From Pseudomonas sp. Irchel s3f7 (GTDB lineage: Bacteria; Pseudomonadota; Gammaproteobacteria; Pseudomonadales; Pseudomonadaceae): a stretch of DNA of 64,000 bases. This document shows positions 48,661 to 57,481 of the stretch, in pieces. Made by a program: the position numbers and the translations under genes. The DNA lies in the NCBI RefSeq assembly GCF_900187615.1, contig NZ_FYDO01000010.1:1-64000 (forward strand). Reading direction: 5' to 3'. Below the pieces are notes generated by a model, which searched no databases, was not told where the DNA came from, and was given only the letters and a program-made list of their open reading frames with translations. Positions within the stretch are counted from its first letter, which is position 1. Each line of letters opens with the position of its first letter.

Positions 48661-49665
48661 ATGAATGCCTCGACCTACCCTGCCGCCCAGCACGTCATGG
48701 TGCTCTACACCGGCGGCACCATCGGCATGCAAGCCAGCGCGCATGGCCTGGCCCCGGCGTCCGGTTTCGAAGCGCGGATGCGCGATTACCTGCACAGTCA
48801 GCCTGAACTGGTTGTACCGCAGTGGCGCTTTCGCGAGATGTCGCCGCTGATCGACAGCGCCAACATGACGCCGGTGTATTGGCAGCAATTGCGTGAAGCA
48901 GTGGTCGATGCGGTGGATGTGCAAGGCTGCGACAGCGTGCTGATCCTGCATGGCACCGACACTCTGGCCTACAGCGCCGCCGCCATGAGTTTCCAGTTGC
49001 TCGGCCTGCATGCTCGCGTGTGTTTCACCGGCTCCATGCTGCCGGCCGGCGTGACCGACAGCGATGCCTGGGAAAATCTCGGCGGCGCTTTGGTTGCCCT
49101 TGGCCAAGGCCTGGCGCCGGGCGTTCACTTGTACTTTCACGGCGAGCTGCTTGACCCGACCCATTGCGCGAAGGTCCGCAGTTTCGGTCGTCATCCGTTC
49201 AAGCGCCTGGAGCGCCAGGGTGGTGGCGTGAAAGTGTCTTCGATGCCGCAACAGCTGAACTACCAGCAACCCAAACAGCTGGCGAACGTTGCAGTGCTGC
49301 CGCTGTTTCCCGGCATCAGCGCCGGGATTCTCAATGGCCTGGTCGACAGCGGCATCCAGGGTCTGGTGCTGGAGTGCTACGGCAGCGGCACCGGGCCGGG
49401 CGACAACCCCGAGTTTCTCGCCAGCCTGGGCCGTGCGCGGGACAAGGGTGTGGTGGTGGTCGCGTTGACGCAGTGCCATGAAGGAGGCGTCGAGCTGGAT
49501 GTGTATGAGGCCGGCAGCCGTTTGCGCGATGTGGGCGTGTTGTCGGGTGGCGGCATGACCCGCGAAGCGGCGTTCGGCAAGTTGCATGCTCTGCTGGGTG
49601 CGGGGCTTGATACAGAGGAAGTACGGCGACTTGTCGAACTGGACCTGTGCGGCGAACTGAATTGA
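48661..49665 (+). CDS. L-asparaginase (type I-like)
   Basis: This 334-residue enzyme hydrolyses asparagine to aspartate and ammonia. The two threonine motifs are intact: 'VLYTGGTIGM' near the start and 'ILHGTDTLAYSA' at about residue 98-109. There is no signal peptide, so it is cytoplasmic. ATG 48661 has CGGAG at 7 bases. It follows aspA but behind a strong terminator, so it probably has its own promoter. Confidence 0.9.
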   Translation: MNASTYPAAQHVMVLYTGGTIGMQASAHGLAPASGFEARMRDYLHSQPELVVPQWRFREMSPLIDSANMTPVYWQQLREAVVDAVDVQGCDSVLILHGTDTLAYSAAAMSFQLLGLHARVCFTGSMLPAGVTDSDAWENLGGALVALGQGLAPGVHLYFHGELLDPTHCAKVRSFGRHPFKRLERQGGGVKVSSMPQQLNYQQPKQLANVAVLPLFPGISAGILNGLVDSGIQGLVLECYGSGTGPGDNPEFLASLGRARDKGVVVVALTQCHEGGVELDVYEAGSRLRDVGVLSGGGMTREAAFGKLHALLGAGLDTEEVRRLVELDLCGELN

Positions 49666-49681
49666 CCTGACACCCTGTAAA

Positions 49682-49774
49682 CCTGTGGGAGCGGGCTTGC
49701 CCGCGATGACGGCGGCACATCCGGCATTCTCGTGAATGACACACCGCAATCGCGGGCAAGCCCGCTCCTACAGG
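49682..49774. repeat. Paired inverted REP elements
   Basis: 'ggagcgggcttgcccgcgat' on the left is mirrored by 'atcgcgggcaagcccgctcc' on the right, about 48 bases apart. Confidence 0.9.
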
Positions 49775-49847
49775 ATCGATGCCAGCCCAACCAGTCTCGG
49801 CACACAACTTGCTCCGTGTTCCAGCATCCCAAAGGCTGGAAGTACTC

Positions 49848-50846
49848 ATGCTCCACTCCCACCTCACCACTCTCAACGCCGTTTCGCTGATCCTCAACAC
49901 CTTCAAGGCCGAGGGTTTGTCCAGCGAGGCACTGCTGGCCGGCAGCGGTATCAGTGCGGCGGACCTGAGCCGGGCCGACACGCACATCACCACCAATCAA
50001 GAGATGCAGGTCTGCGCCAACGCCGTCGCGCTCAAACGCGATATCGGCCTGGAACTGGGCCGGCGGATGCACGTCTCCTGCTACGGCATGCTCGGTTACG
50101 CCCTGCTCACCAGTGCCACCTTCGGTGACGCTTTGCGTCTGGCGATGCGCTATCCGGCGCTATTGGGAACAGTGTTCGAGCTGAGCCTGGAAGAAGATGG
50201 CGAACGGGTTTGGTTCTCTGCCGCCGATTATCGTGAAAGCCCCTCGATGGCGGTGTTCAATGCCGAGTTCTGCCTGGTTTCACTGAAAGTCACCTGCGAC
50301 GACTTGCTCGGCCACCCGCTGCCCTTGCTCGCCGCACGTTTCGAACATACCGCGCCCGACTACGAAGCGACCTACGCCGAGCATTTCAATTGCCCGCTGC
50401 AGTTCGAGGGCCCCAACAATGCGTTCGCTTTCGACAAACGCTGGCTCGATCAACCCTTGCCACTGGCCGATATCATCACCCATCAAACGATGGCCGAGCG
50501 CTGCCGCAAACAGAATGTAGAGTTCACCGGACGTCAGGCCTGGCTGGGGCGGATTCGGCAATTGCTCAGCGCACAGCTCAATGCCGCGCCAGGCCTCGAA
50601 GGGCTGGCCGAGCAGATGAACTGCTCAGCGCGCACCTTGCGCCGACATCTCAAGGATCTGGGTTGCAGCTATCAGGAATTGCTCGACGAATTGCGTTTCG
50701 AGCAGGCCAAGCAAATGTTGTGTGAGGATCAGCTGCCGATCTATCAAATCGCCGAGGCTTTGGGCTTCAGCGAGACCGCGAGTTTTCGCCATGCGTTTGT
50801 GCGCTGGAGCGGTGTGGCGCCGAGCCAGTTCCGCCCACACGGATGA
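49848..50846 (+). CDS. AraC-family transcriptional regulator
   Basis: This 332-residue regulator has an N-terminal Arabinose_bd (PF12625-type) domain (about residues 20-200) and a C-terminal two-HTH domain: 'GLEGLAEQMNCSARTLRRHL' and 'IYQIAEALGFSETASFRHAF', ending 'WSGVAPSQFR'. ATG 49848 has GGAAG upstream. The target is unknown; the neighbouring aspA-asparaginase genes are candidates. The Tn7-like island starts within about 20 bases of its stop codon. Confidence 0.9.
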   Translation: MLHSHLTTLNAVSLILNTFKAEGLSSEALLAGSGISAADLSRADTHITTNQEMQVCANAVALKRDIGLELGRRMHVSCYGMLGYALLTSATFGDALRLAMRYPALLGTVFELSLEEDGERVWFSAADYRESPSMAVFNAEFCLVSLKVTCDDLLGHPLPLLAARFEHTAPDYEATYAEHFNCPLQFEGPNNAFAFDKRWLDQPLPLADIITHQTMAERCRKQNVEFTGRQAWLGRIRQLLSAQLNAAPGLEGLAEQMNCSARTLRRHLKDLGCSYQELLDELRFEQAKQMLCEDQLPIYQIAEALGFSETASFRHAFVRWSGVAPSQFRPHG

Positions 50847-50856
50847 ATTTAGATAA

Positions 50857-50990
50857 TAAAAACTGTCCTGCGAAGCCCCCGTATTACACGGGTTTCAGGA
50901 CCCGAAAACCAACGCGGCAAAACTGTCTCAATCATCACAAAAACTGCCTAATCATAATGCTCTAGGGAATAAAAACTGTCTCCCGCCATT
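50857..50990 (+). repeat. Four same-orientation AAAACTGTC-type repeats at the island end
   Basis: ACTGTC/ACTGCC, each preceded by an A-run, occurs at 50862, 50922, 50943 and 50975. Two copies extend over 21 bases (aaaactgtctcaatcatcac and aaaactgcctaatcataatg). The layout (several similarly oriented ~20-bp repeats at the edge) is what TnsB-binding sites look like in Tn7-like elements. A possible TGT terminus lies at 50864. No reading frame is present in 50847-51081. Confidence 0.5.
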
Positions 50991-51081
50991 AACCAATTGA
51001 ATTTTAAGGCTTTTTTTCATCGCGCATCTCTGTTTCCTTCCGTTCCATCCTGGTTGGACACAAGGTATCGCAGTGGCGCCG

Positions 51082-52431
51082 TCATCTAGGTTTATTAGGC
51101 TTCGATGTCGGTTTTAATGAGTCGACGATTTCGAGAAAAGACTTTGTCATTTCTTCATCTGAAACCTTCGGTACCGGCGGACGACGGACCTGCTTACTAG
51201 ATCGTGCAACGTCACCAGGCAACAGGCCGATATGCTTCATCGCCATTCGCTCTTTTTCATTAAGGGATGAGTCAAAGACGGCTGCGTTCACGCGATTGTC
51301 TCGATCCTCACGAGCAAAGTTCAGAACATTGGAATTTCTATCGATTGGAAGATCGAATGGACACCGCAAATCCAGATGAATACCAGTCGTACGAGGCTGC
51401 AGAGACTGAAGGTTTAGCTCTTCGACCTCTTTCGAATTGCTTGAATACGCACTAGACTTATATGCCTTGTTTATATCGGCAAGTTTTATAGATTCTCTGC
51501 CGGCGCTGCGACACTCTATGTAAGCGAGCTTAAGGAGTTGTACAGCGAGCCGCTTAATCCCAAAAGTAGAACGGTAAAGCTCTATGATCAGGTCATTTGT
51601 CTCGACTTGAATCTGCCCATTGCAGACCCGAATGCACTCACTTACATAATCTTTCCAGTCTTGGCTCTCAGGATGATCAGGCAGCATGATCCGAGGCTCC
51701 GAGAGGAGCCTCTGCTTATCTTCGCTATTTCGGCGAATTAGCTTATGCACGAGGCTGTAGTTAGAAACGAATATTACTGGAAGACCGATAGCAGCCATCG
51801 TCAACAGAATGTCAGTTACCTTAGATGCGCCGGAGCCGGTTATGTGCTGAGTTTCGTCAAGCATTGCGAGTGAGACGCCGTATAGATTTGCTCGCCGCCG
51901 ACTTTCAACGAGTAACTTTGCAACGTTCGTTTTTTTTCCCGCCTCTAGATCGCCCAACACAACGTCTAACAACAGTTGCTTACCGCTAGACTTTCCTCTG
52001 GCACTGACATACCAATGAGAAATCAGCTCGATCGCCCCCTCGAAATGACTGCAGTTAAAATCCATAGCCGGTGGACAGACTTTTCTCAAAGCTGCAATAG
52101 TCTGACTCTTGCCGATTCCCGCCAAACCAGTTAAACATACTGGAAATTTCTCTACTTCGGGAGGATTGTAAACTCTGGAGACATACTCGGTTTCGCTTTT
52201 AAATAAATCTGCATTATGGAGAGACGCCCGACCCAACATTTCCTTAATGAAACTCAGTGAAAATTTGTTAGGCACGTAAATATTCTTTAAAGACTCCTCC
52301 ATAAGTTCTGCAGCAATAAGAGGATCAATACCGCTCAACTCAATTAGTGGTTGAGGCCTTACAGTTACCCGCGCTCTGATTTGGTCCAAGTCCAAACAAT
52401 CGTCAAAACGCGCTCTTACTTGTACGTTCAT
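51082..52431 (-). CDS. tnsC: TnsC-like AAA+ ATPase (transposition regulator)
   Basis: This 449-residue AAA+ protein is expected to connect the transposase with the target selector. Walker A is G102-L-A-G-I-G-K-S109, Walker B 'SLAMLDETQH' (D192, E193), and sensor-1-like 'VIFVSNYSLV' follows. The C-terminal tail (about 350-449) is basic and Pro/Lys rich. It starts with an ATGA overlap to the tnsB stop, so A-B-C are translationally coupled. It is the distal gene, ending about 215 bases from the putative element end. AT-rich codons contrast with the flanking core genes. Confidence 0.85.
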   Translation of the reverse strand: MNVQVRARFDDCLDLDQIRARVTVRPQPLIELSGIDPLIAAELMEESLKNIYVPNKFSLSFIKEMLGRASLHNADLFKSETEYVSRVYNPPEVEKFPVCLTGLAGIGKSQTIAALRKVCPPAMDFNCSHFEGAIELISHWYVSARGKSSGKQLLLDVVLGDLEAGKKTNVAKLLVESRRRANLYGVSLAMLDETQHITGSGASKVTDILLTMAAIGLPVIFVSNYSLVHKLIRRNSEDKQRLLSEPRIMLPDHPESQDWKDYVSECIRVCNGQIQVETNDLIIELYRSTFGIKRLAVQLLKLAYIECRSAGRESIKLADINKAYKSSAYSSNSKEVEELNLQSLQPRTTGIHLDLRCPFDLPIDRNSNVLNFAREDRDNRVNAAVFDSSLNEKERMAMKHIGLLPGDVARSSKQVRRPPVPKVSDEEMTKSFLEIVDSLKPTSKPNKPR

Positions 52432-54437
52432 TTGGTTTTTCCTTGAAATCGCTTATAGTCTGCCGTATCACGCTCAGCCGCTCCGTTTTTAGGGGGTCTC
52501 CCAAGTTTTCGCTCGCCAGCATCCCGATCTTTTTCGGTCAGGCTTTTGATTTTTTGTCCGTAGAATTGCTGAATTGCTGGCTTTTCTTCCCTATGATCCG
52601 CATTTGCATCACGTCGCAATTGGTCAATTTCCTGTAGACCCCGCAATGTAGTGTCCGCCATCCCTGGGTGCGCACTAGCAGGTCGGACAAAGTCTAGTTC
52701 GTACAAAACCCCATTGACTTCAACCCATATATGCCTAACACACATCGCCATCACAAAGACACTGACATTAATAACGCCGCTCCTTGCAGCCAAATCGAAT
52801 ACTCCACTAGCCTCTAGTTCTGGAGTTCTGTATTTCCGCCCGTAAAAATAGACTGCATCTTTTTTTATACATGCTGGACACGCTTTCAGAAATGATCTTA
52901 CCGCCGTATCAAACTCCATGCTGATACACGAGTTACGACCAATACCGTCGTGATAATTGAAAATGCCGAGAGGGGTGGGCTTGACACCGGCTCGATACAT
53001 ATCGTCGTTCATCCGGCGGGACGCATCTGAACAACGATTGTCTTCTATTGCCTGCACAATCTCCCGCCGACACATCTCAACGAAATTAAACTTGCTATGC
53101 TTATACGAAGGCTGACCTAATAATTTTTTATCCCTACGATGAGAAGATTCTATGATTCCTTTGGATTGTCCAGAGTAACTTGGAGTACACTCGTGAGCTT
53201 TCAGCCAGTTGACATGTGGCTTACTTGGGTAACACGCAGCGGGCCCTCGATCAAATATGATGCCGCCTGAAAGCCCATCACCTGGCCATTCCCACGGTTC
53301 TATATCAACACCGAAGAGCTCACAATATTTAACTTTACCTATAGCCATACAAAACAGCGCCATATTGTAAGCATCCATATTCTCTTTAGACTCGGCAAAG
53401 CCTATACCCAGTATGGCACCCGACAAACCGCATACAGCACGGACTACACAAAAGCTCTCTATCGCGCTCCCCTCTATAACCCCACTGATCTTGTCAGATA
53501 TATAATATCCATCAAACTCAACGCGCTGATATATATTGGTAATGCTATCAGCAAAGCTTCCCGCGGCACCCAACTTTAATTTTGCTTTGTGTTGGCCTTT
53601 TAATTCGAATAAAAGATCACGCGGGCTAAAGTACCGCTTAACGTGCGACCTATACTGATTGAACGTGGGAAAAGCCTTGCCCTCAGGGTGCTGAAATTGC
53701 ATAGAGCCATTTAAATAAAATGATTTGCATCCAAAAATTTTGGTAACCACATCACCATAGACTTTCTCCCATGTCTTGGTAATAGATTTATATTTTATAA
53801 ATCCTTCTATTATCTTTTCCCTCATTTCGGCATCAGAGTGATACCCATAGTGCTTACCTTTCCGCGAAGGGCTGCCCAGCTTATTTTTTCGTGCCGGATC
53901 AAGGCGATTCCAACCGCCAATGCGATGTAAGGGGGGCATTAACGCCCACTTGTTATTTCCAAATATAATATACGTGTAGAACCATAATCTCAGTCGCACT
54001 GTATTCTGCACGGGACGCATCGATTTAGCGTGCGCGTTAATAAATGCGTCAGGATCATCACACGATAGAATTTCATCCCGTCGTCCTACAAGATCGGATA
54101 TGGCCGCATATCGCTTATTAACCTTTTGATCATATGTTTCTTTTGCAGAATGCCTTCGGCTTTCCAACTGCTGGATAGAAACACCTTGAATGCCCGAAAG
54201 CCAAGGAGGAAATTTGTCTACAGTACCGTCCTCCAACAATAATCCATGCTCGAGCGCATCTTCAAATTCGATCCTGGTTAGGGTAATTAAATTCGCGCCC
54301 AACATCTTACCGTCATCACTAAACAGCACTAGTCGAACCCTGTTGAGGTTGCCATTACTGTTTAAAAAGTGATATGTAACGTCCTTGGAGAGACAGAGAA
54401 ATCCCTCAGGCGCAATGATTCGAGACCCCATCCTCAT
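52428..54437 (-). CDS. tnsB: TnsB-like DDE transposase
   Basis: This 669-residue integrase-fold (rve) transposase is predicted to cut and join the 3' ends. Catalytic candidates D309 ('VEFDGYYISD'), D396 ('IIFDRGPAA') and E430 ('GIIESSHRRDKK') are spaced 87 and 34 residues apart, as expected for DD(E) enzymes of the TnsB/TniA/MuA group. The N-terminal ~290 residues should hold the end-binding HTH domains; a beta-barrel-like domain follows the core, and the C-terminus is basic. ATG 54437 overlaps the tnsA stop (ATGA). Confidence 0.88.
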   Translation of the reverse strand: MRMGSRIIAPEGFLCLSKDVTYHFLNSNGNLNRVRLVLFSDDGKMLGANLITLTRIEFEDALEHGLLLEDGTVDKFPPWLSGIQGVSIQQLESRRHSAKETYDQKVNKRYAAISDLVGRRDEILSCDDPDAFINAHAKSMRPVQNTVRLRLWFYTYIIFGNNKWALMPPLHRIGGWNRLDPARKNKLGSPSRKGKHYGYHSDAEMREKIIEGFIKYKSITKTWEKVYGDVVTKIFGCKSFYLNGSMQFQHPEGKAFPTFNQYRSHVKRYFSPRDLLFELKGQHKAKLKLGAAGSFADSITNIYQRVEFDGYYISDKISGVIEGSAIESFCVVRAVCGLSGAILGIGFAESKENMDAYNMALFCMAIGKVKYCELFGVDIEPWEWPGDGLSGGIIFDRGPAACYPSKPHVNWLKAHECTPSYSGQSKGIIESSHRRDKKLLGQPSYKHSKFNFVEMCRREIVQAIEDNRCSDASRRMNDDMYRAGVKPTPLGIFNYHDGIGRNSCISMEFDTAVRSFLKACPACIKKDAVYFYGRKYRTPELEASGVFDLAARSGVINVSVFVMAMCVRHIWVEVNGVLYELDFVRPASAHPGMADTTLRGLQEIDQLRRDANADHREEKPAIQQFYGQKIKSLTEKDRDAGERKLGRPPKNGAAERDTADYKRFQGKTK

Positions 54438-55396
54438 GGCGCCGACTCTTCAAAGAGCGAACCATAGACTGAAAATAGATCCCCTCCGTCGGTGTTAAAT
54501 GGACGGTCGACATGAATGTTTTCGAAAAAATTTATGGGAAGTTTCTGATTCCAAATATCCTGATAGATTCTAGTAAGAAACTGATCACGCCTACCCCAGC
54601 GCTTTCCATATTGTATCGCCACATACGCGACCGGATTTCCCGCTAGAACTGCCTCCATTACTTCTGCGCTGAATTCATTGAGCAATGCCGAATCATGGCT
54701 CAGAGGGATGTCGTGCACGACGAAAAGCAGATCAAGATTTGCGATGACCTCAGGTTCTACCCTATCTAGGGAAACCTGCACCGTTCTGATTCCTGCGCTG
54801 GCGTAGTAGGCTCTCTCCAGCTCAGTCCGCAACTCACCATGATCGCGATCTTTCTTCTGCTGGATTGGTGTTTTTGGTTTCGAATATCTTCTCTCGCGAA
54901 ATGCTTCCTCACGGTCTTTGACCGTCCAGTTGACGGCGTAGGGGATGCCGTCATGACCCTTCATATATATGAGAAGGTCCCCTTGGTAGGGAAAAGGGAT
55001 CTTCTGGCGTCTACCATCTACACCTTCGTACACGAACAGGTGGTGCTTGAACCCTATTTCCTTGGCTATCTCTACTGTTCCACGTACAGACGCCGGAAAG
55101 GTTCCTTTCGTCAGCGGGTGACCTCGAAGTGGATGACCCGCGCTGAAAGGCCACAGCATTTTTTGCTCGTGGATATCAAGGAGGTCTGGATGACAAAGCG
55201 CAAGTTGTGCGAACACCCGTTCGGGTGTCGACAGAGCATGCAACGCACGGCCCAGCTTTGCACTGTTAAGCTTGCTTATGCGCGAGCCCTTGGGCGCTTC
55301 ACGTGGGACCGCCAATGTTGACGGAATGTATTCATCTCCCCATTCGAACCGACTCTGACGGCTCATGATCTGGGTAAATTTATCCTGAAATTTCAT
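54434..55396 (-). CDS. tnsA: TnsA-like endonuclease
   Basis: This 320-residue protein is likely the restriction-enzyme-like subunit that cuts the 5' ends, giving cut-and-paste movement. The catalytic triad candidates are E59 ('STPERVFAQ'), D140 ('FPYQGDLLIYM') and K160 ('VNWTVKDREE'); the 'QGDLL...W.VK' layout is the TnsA signature. The first gene of the tnsABC operon, it reads away from the 657-base divergent region shared with the TniQ gene. Presence of TnsA separates this element from TniA/TniB elements that lack it. Confidence 0.82.
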   Translation of the reverse strand: MKFQDKFTQIMSRQSRFEWGDEYIPSTLAVPREAPKGSRISKLNSAKLGRALHALSTPERVFAQLALCHPDLLDIHEQKMLWPFSAGHPLRGHPLTKGTFPASVRGTVEIAKEIGFKHHLFVYEGVDGRRQKIPFPYQGDLLIYMKGHDGIPYAVNWTVKDREEAFRERRYSKPKTPIQQKKDRDHGELRTELERAYYASAGIRTVQVSLDRVEPEVIANLDLLFVVHDIPLSHDSALLNEFSAEVMEAVLAGNPVAYVAIQYGKRWGRRDQFLTRIYQDIWNQKLPINFFENIHVDRPFNTDGGDLFSVYGSLFEESAP

Positions 55397-55473
55397 ACTA
55401 CTAATCCAATGTCTTATAGGAACGTCTACGCACGGTTAGCTGGGGATAACAGCTATGGTGTTGGACGAACCCC

Positions 55474-55616
55474 TTATCCAGCGGGCAGCTGAGCACACGT
55501 GTATCTGTGGATAACGCGTACCAACTTGTGGACGAACGAAGTCGTGCAAGACTTGACGTCCCACATGTATGGAATAGACAATGGATTTGTCAGGGCGCAA
55601 TTCTGACTTATCCACA
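55474..55616. promoter_or_regulatory. Cluster of DnaA-box-like sites upstream of tnsA
   Basis: Perfect 9-mers: TGTGGATAA at 55506-55514 and TTATCCACA at 55608-55616, in opposite orientation. A near match, TTATCCAGC, is at 55474, and 'ggggataac' is at 55442. They lie just upstream of the tnsA start in the tnsA-tniQ divergent region. Sites are exact; a role for DnaA is inference. Confidence 0.5.
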
Positions 55617-55618
55617 AG

Positions 55619-55643
55619 GGCCCAAGGTAGCACTTGGGCCTTT
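55619..55643. terminator. Terminator-like hairpin in the tnsA-tniQ gap
   Basis: The stem ggcccaag / cttgggcc (55619-55626 and 55633-55640) is followed by 'tttgtct' on the plus strand. It lies just beyond the DnaA-box cluster, with no gene upstream on the plus strand, so a leader or small RNA could end here. Confidence 0.45.
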
Positions 55644-55712
55644 GTCTATCTGATTTCTAGCTGTAGAACTAGCTAAGTTTTCATTTTAACTCCGCTATCA
55701 ATTAGCACTCCC

Positions 55713-55802
55713 GTAGCACGGGCGATATAAAGGTCTGTGGTACGAATGTGAGATCTGCGTAGTACAAACTTCGAGATCCCGTGGTACAAACGAACGATTG
55801 GA
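55713..55802 (+). repeat. Direct repeats of about 22-bp period (GT[AG]G[CT]AC)
   Basis: GTAGCAC at 55713, GTGGTAC at 55737, GTAGTAC at 55759 and GTGGTAC at 55781. The last three start exactly 22 bases apart, and 'GTACAAAC' recurs in two. A 22-bp spacing equals the TnsB site length in Tn7, but the motif differs from that at the other end. Confidence 0.5.
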
Positions 55803-55967
55803 AAACTAAATTCTTCGGTAAAACGAAATATGGTACCGCTTAAAATTATTCGATGACAACCAAAAGCCACTCCGGCTTCATTCTGGATGCGTGCCTCTGC
55901 ACTCTCACCATCGTTACCGAATTCTTCTATTCATTGTCAAAATAGCGGATCGAACTTAACAGTAACG

Positions 55968-56018
55968 GCACTACTGTTTTTAGTGCTAACAGAGCACTTC
56001 GCAAAGTAAGGCGAAGTG
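55968..56018. promoter_or_regulatory. Adjacent palindromes before the TniQ gene
   Basis: GCACTA/TAGTGC (55968-55986), overlapping AGTGCT/AGAGCACT, and an 8-bp stem CACTTCGC/GCGAAGTG (55995-56018). They sit 36-86 bases upstream of the TniQ start and could be operators or hairpins in its leader. Confidence 0.4.
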
Positions 56019-56053
56019 TTTACCATGAGTGTGGTTCGTTAACGGCCATAATC

Positions 56054-57481
56054 GTGAATAGTTCAGCCGGTCAATCGCGTGACTTATTCGTCCGATGGTT
56101 CGAGGATGAGACGCTCTACAGTCTTTGTTGCCGTCAGCATAAATTTTTGGGGAATTTGAAAACCTCAGACACATTAGATTGGCTGTTCAGCCGTCATCAC
56201 GGCACCACCACACTGGACTTTCCTCGGAATCTTGGCGCCCTAACAACCCAAGCACCGTCGGCATGGGGTGATCCGACATCGATCATCAGGGAACACACGA
56301 TTCTCCCACTATTTTTTCCATTTCAGTCGGATCAGCAGATCCCAGAACTGGTTCAAAGCGCGGAGAAAGCTGATATTGGGGCGATCAAGTATCGCTTGGG
56401 ACTTCTAGCTGGGCGTTTCGGTGCAGAGCATCCTTTGAAAGCCTGCACAGCCTGCATGGCTACGGATCTAGACATCCATCGGGTAGCTTTCTGGCACCTA
56501 TCGCACCAATACCCTGGGGTAGTTCTGTGCCCTATTCACGGGTTGGTGCTACGAGAAAGCGCCGTGAATTACCAATGGCCTGGACGTCTTCACTTCGCTT
56601 TACCTTGCGACGATGTTCTTGCGCCGCAGACAGCGTCAGTACCTTCTACCGCAGTTCACGAAGCACTTCAGCGATTAGGAAAGGGTGTGTTGGATCTTGC
56701 GAGCTACGCGATGTCCAGGCGCTTTAACCCAATGATTGTGAGATCCGTCTATCAGAATGCATTAACCCGACTGTGCATCACCGGCCAAGATAGAACGCTG
56801 ATCGCAACCTCATTCTCAGAGTACGCATCACTGCTTCAGACCTACGCTCCTCTCCATACTCTGCCCACGACGACGCAGGGCGCAGAAGCCGTCCTCAAGC
56901 AGCTCACCCGTAATCCCTGTGGTTATTACACTCCGCTTAAGCACCTAACGATAATCACTTGGCTTTTTGGTCGACTGGAATCGTTCATCGAAGCTTATGA
57001 CCGGCTAGAAGGTCTACTCCAGCCCCCGGAGCGCCCCATCACGCAGCAGGAGGCCCCCCTGGCTGTGACAGTTGCACCAATGACCGATGAGCTGCCAAGT
57101 GAAAACACTCTCTGTAGACCCGAAAAGCTCAAGCCGGAGATTCGTGACCCTGCCTTAAAGCGCCTTATGAATGGTGACTCTACTGATTCAATCACTGCCA
57201 AGTTCGGGCAACCCATTTGCACTGCCAATGGATTGCCCAGCTCGGCCCCAACGATACTGAAATTGCGGGCTGAGCAGCTCCAGCAGACGGCCCTTCGAGA
57301 ACATCGATCAAAATGGCATGACACCGTCCTGGCCCATTCAGGCGCTAGCGCAAAAAGCATTCGCCTAGAGATACCAGGCATTTATGCATGGCTATATAGA
57401 AATGATCGAGTGTGGCTGCTTGCACAAACACGTTACCTACGTTGCGGAAAGTCGCCATCAGAGGGAGCGCAAACCCCATAG
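56054..57481 (+). CDS. TniQ/TnsD-like target-site selector
   Basis: This 475-residue protein begins with a TniQ domain: 'FEDETLYSLCCRQHKFLGN' (residues 16-34), 'LDFPRNL' and a zinc-binding region 'C131-T-A-C134 ... HRVAFWHLSHQYPGVVLC159PIHG', a hallmark of TniQ/TnsD. The C-terminal half (about 300-475) is variable and should contact DNA at the attachment site. The start is GTG 56054, with a weak ribosome site. It is transcribed divergently from tnsABC, unlike Tn7, where tnsD follows tnsC. The 3' end abuts an AbrB-like gene remnant on the other strand. Confidence 0.82.
   Translation: MNSSAGQSRDLFVRWFEDETLYSLCCRQHKFLGNLKTSDTLDWLFSRHHGTTTLDFPRNLGALTTQAPSAWGDPTSIIREHTILPLFFPFQSDQQIPELVQSAEKADIGAIKYRLGLLAGRFGAEHPLKACTACMATDLDIHRVAFWHLSHQYPGVVLCPIHGLVLRESAVNYQWPGRLHFALPCDDVLAPQTASVPSTAVHEALQRLGKGVLDLASYAMSRRFNPMIVRSVYQNALTRLCITGQDRTLIATSFSEYASLLQTYAPLHTLPTTTQGAEAVLKQLTRNPCGYYTPLKHLTIITWLFGRLESFIEAYDRLEGLLQPPERPITQQEAPLAVTVAPMTDELPSENTLCRPEKLKPEIRDPALKRLMNGDSTDSITAKFGQPICTANGLPSSAPTILKLRAEQLQQTALREHRSKWHDTVLAHSGASAKSIRLEIPGIYAWLYRNDRVWLLAQTRYLRCGKSPSEGAQTP

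Noticed and set aside
55474..55616. DnaA boxes considered as the chromosomal oriC
   Set aside because: No rpmH, dnaA or dnaN gene is nearby, and the sites lie between transposon genes. A plasmid-like origin was also considered, but no replication initiator gene is present.
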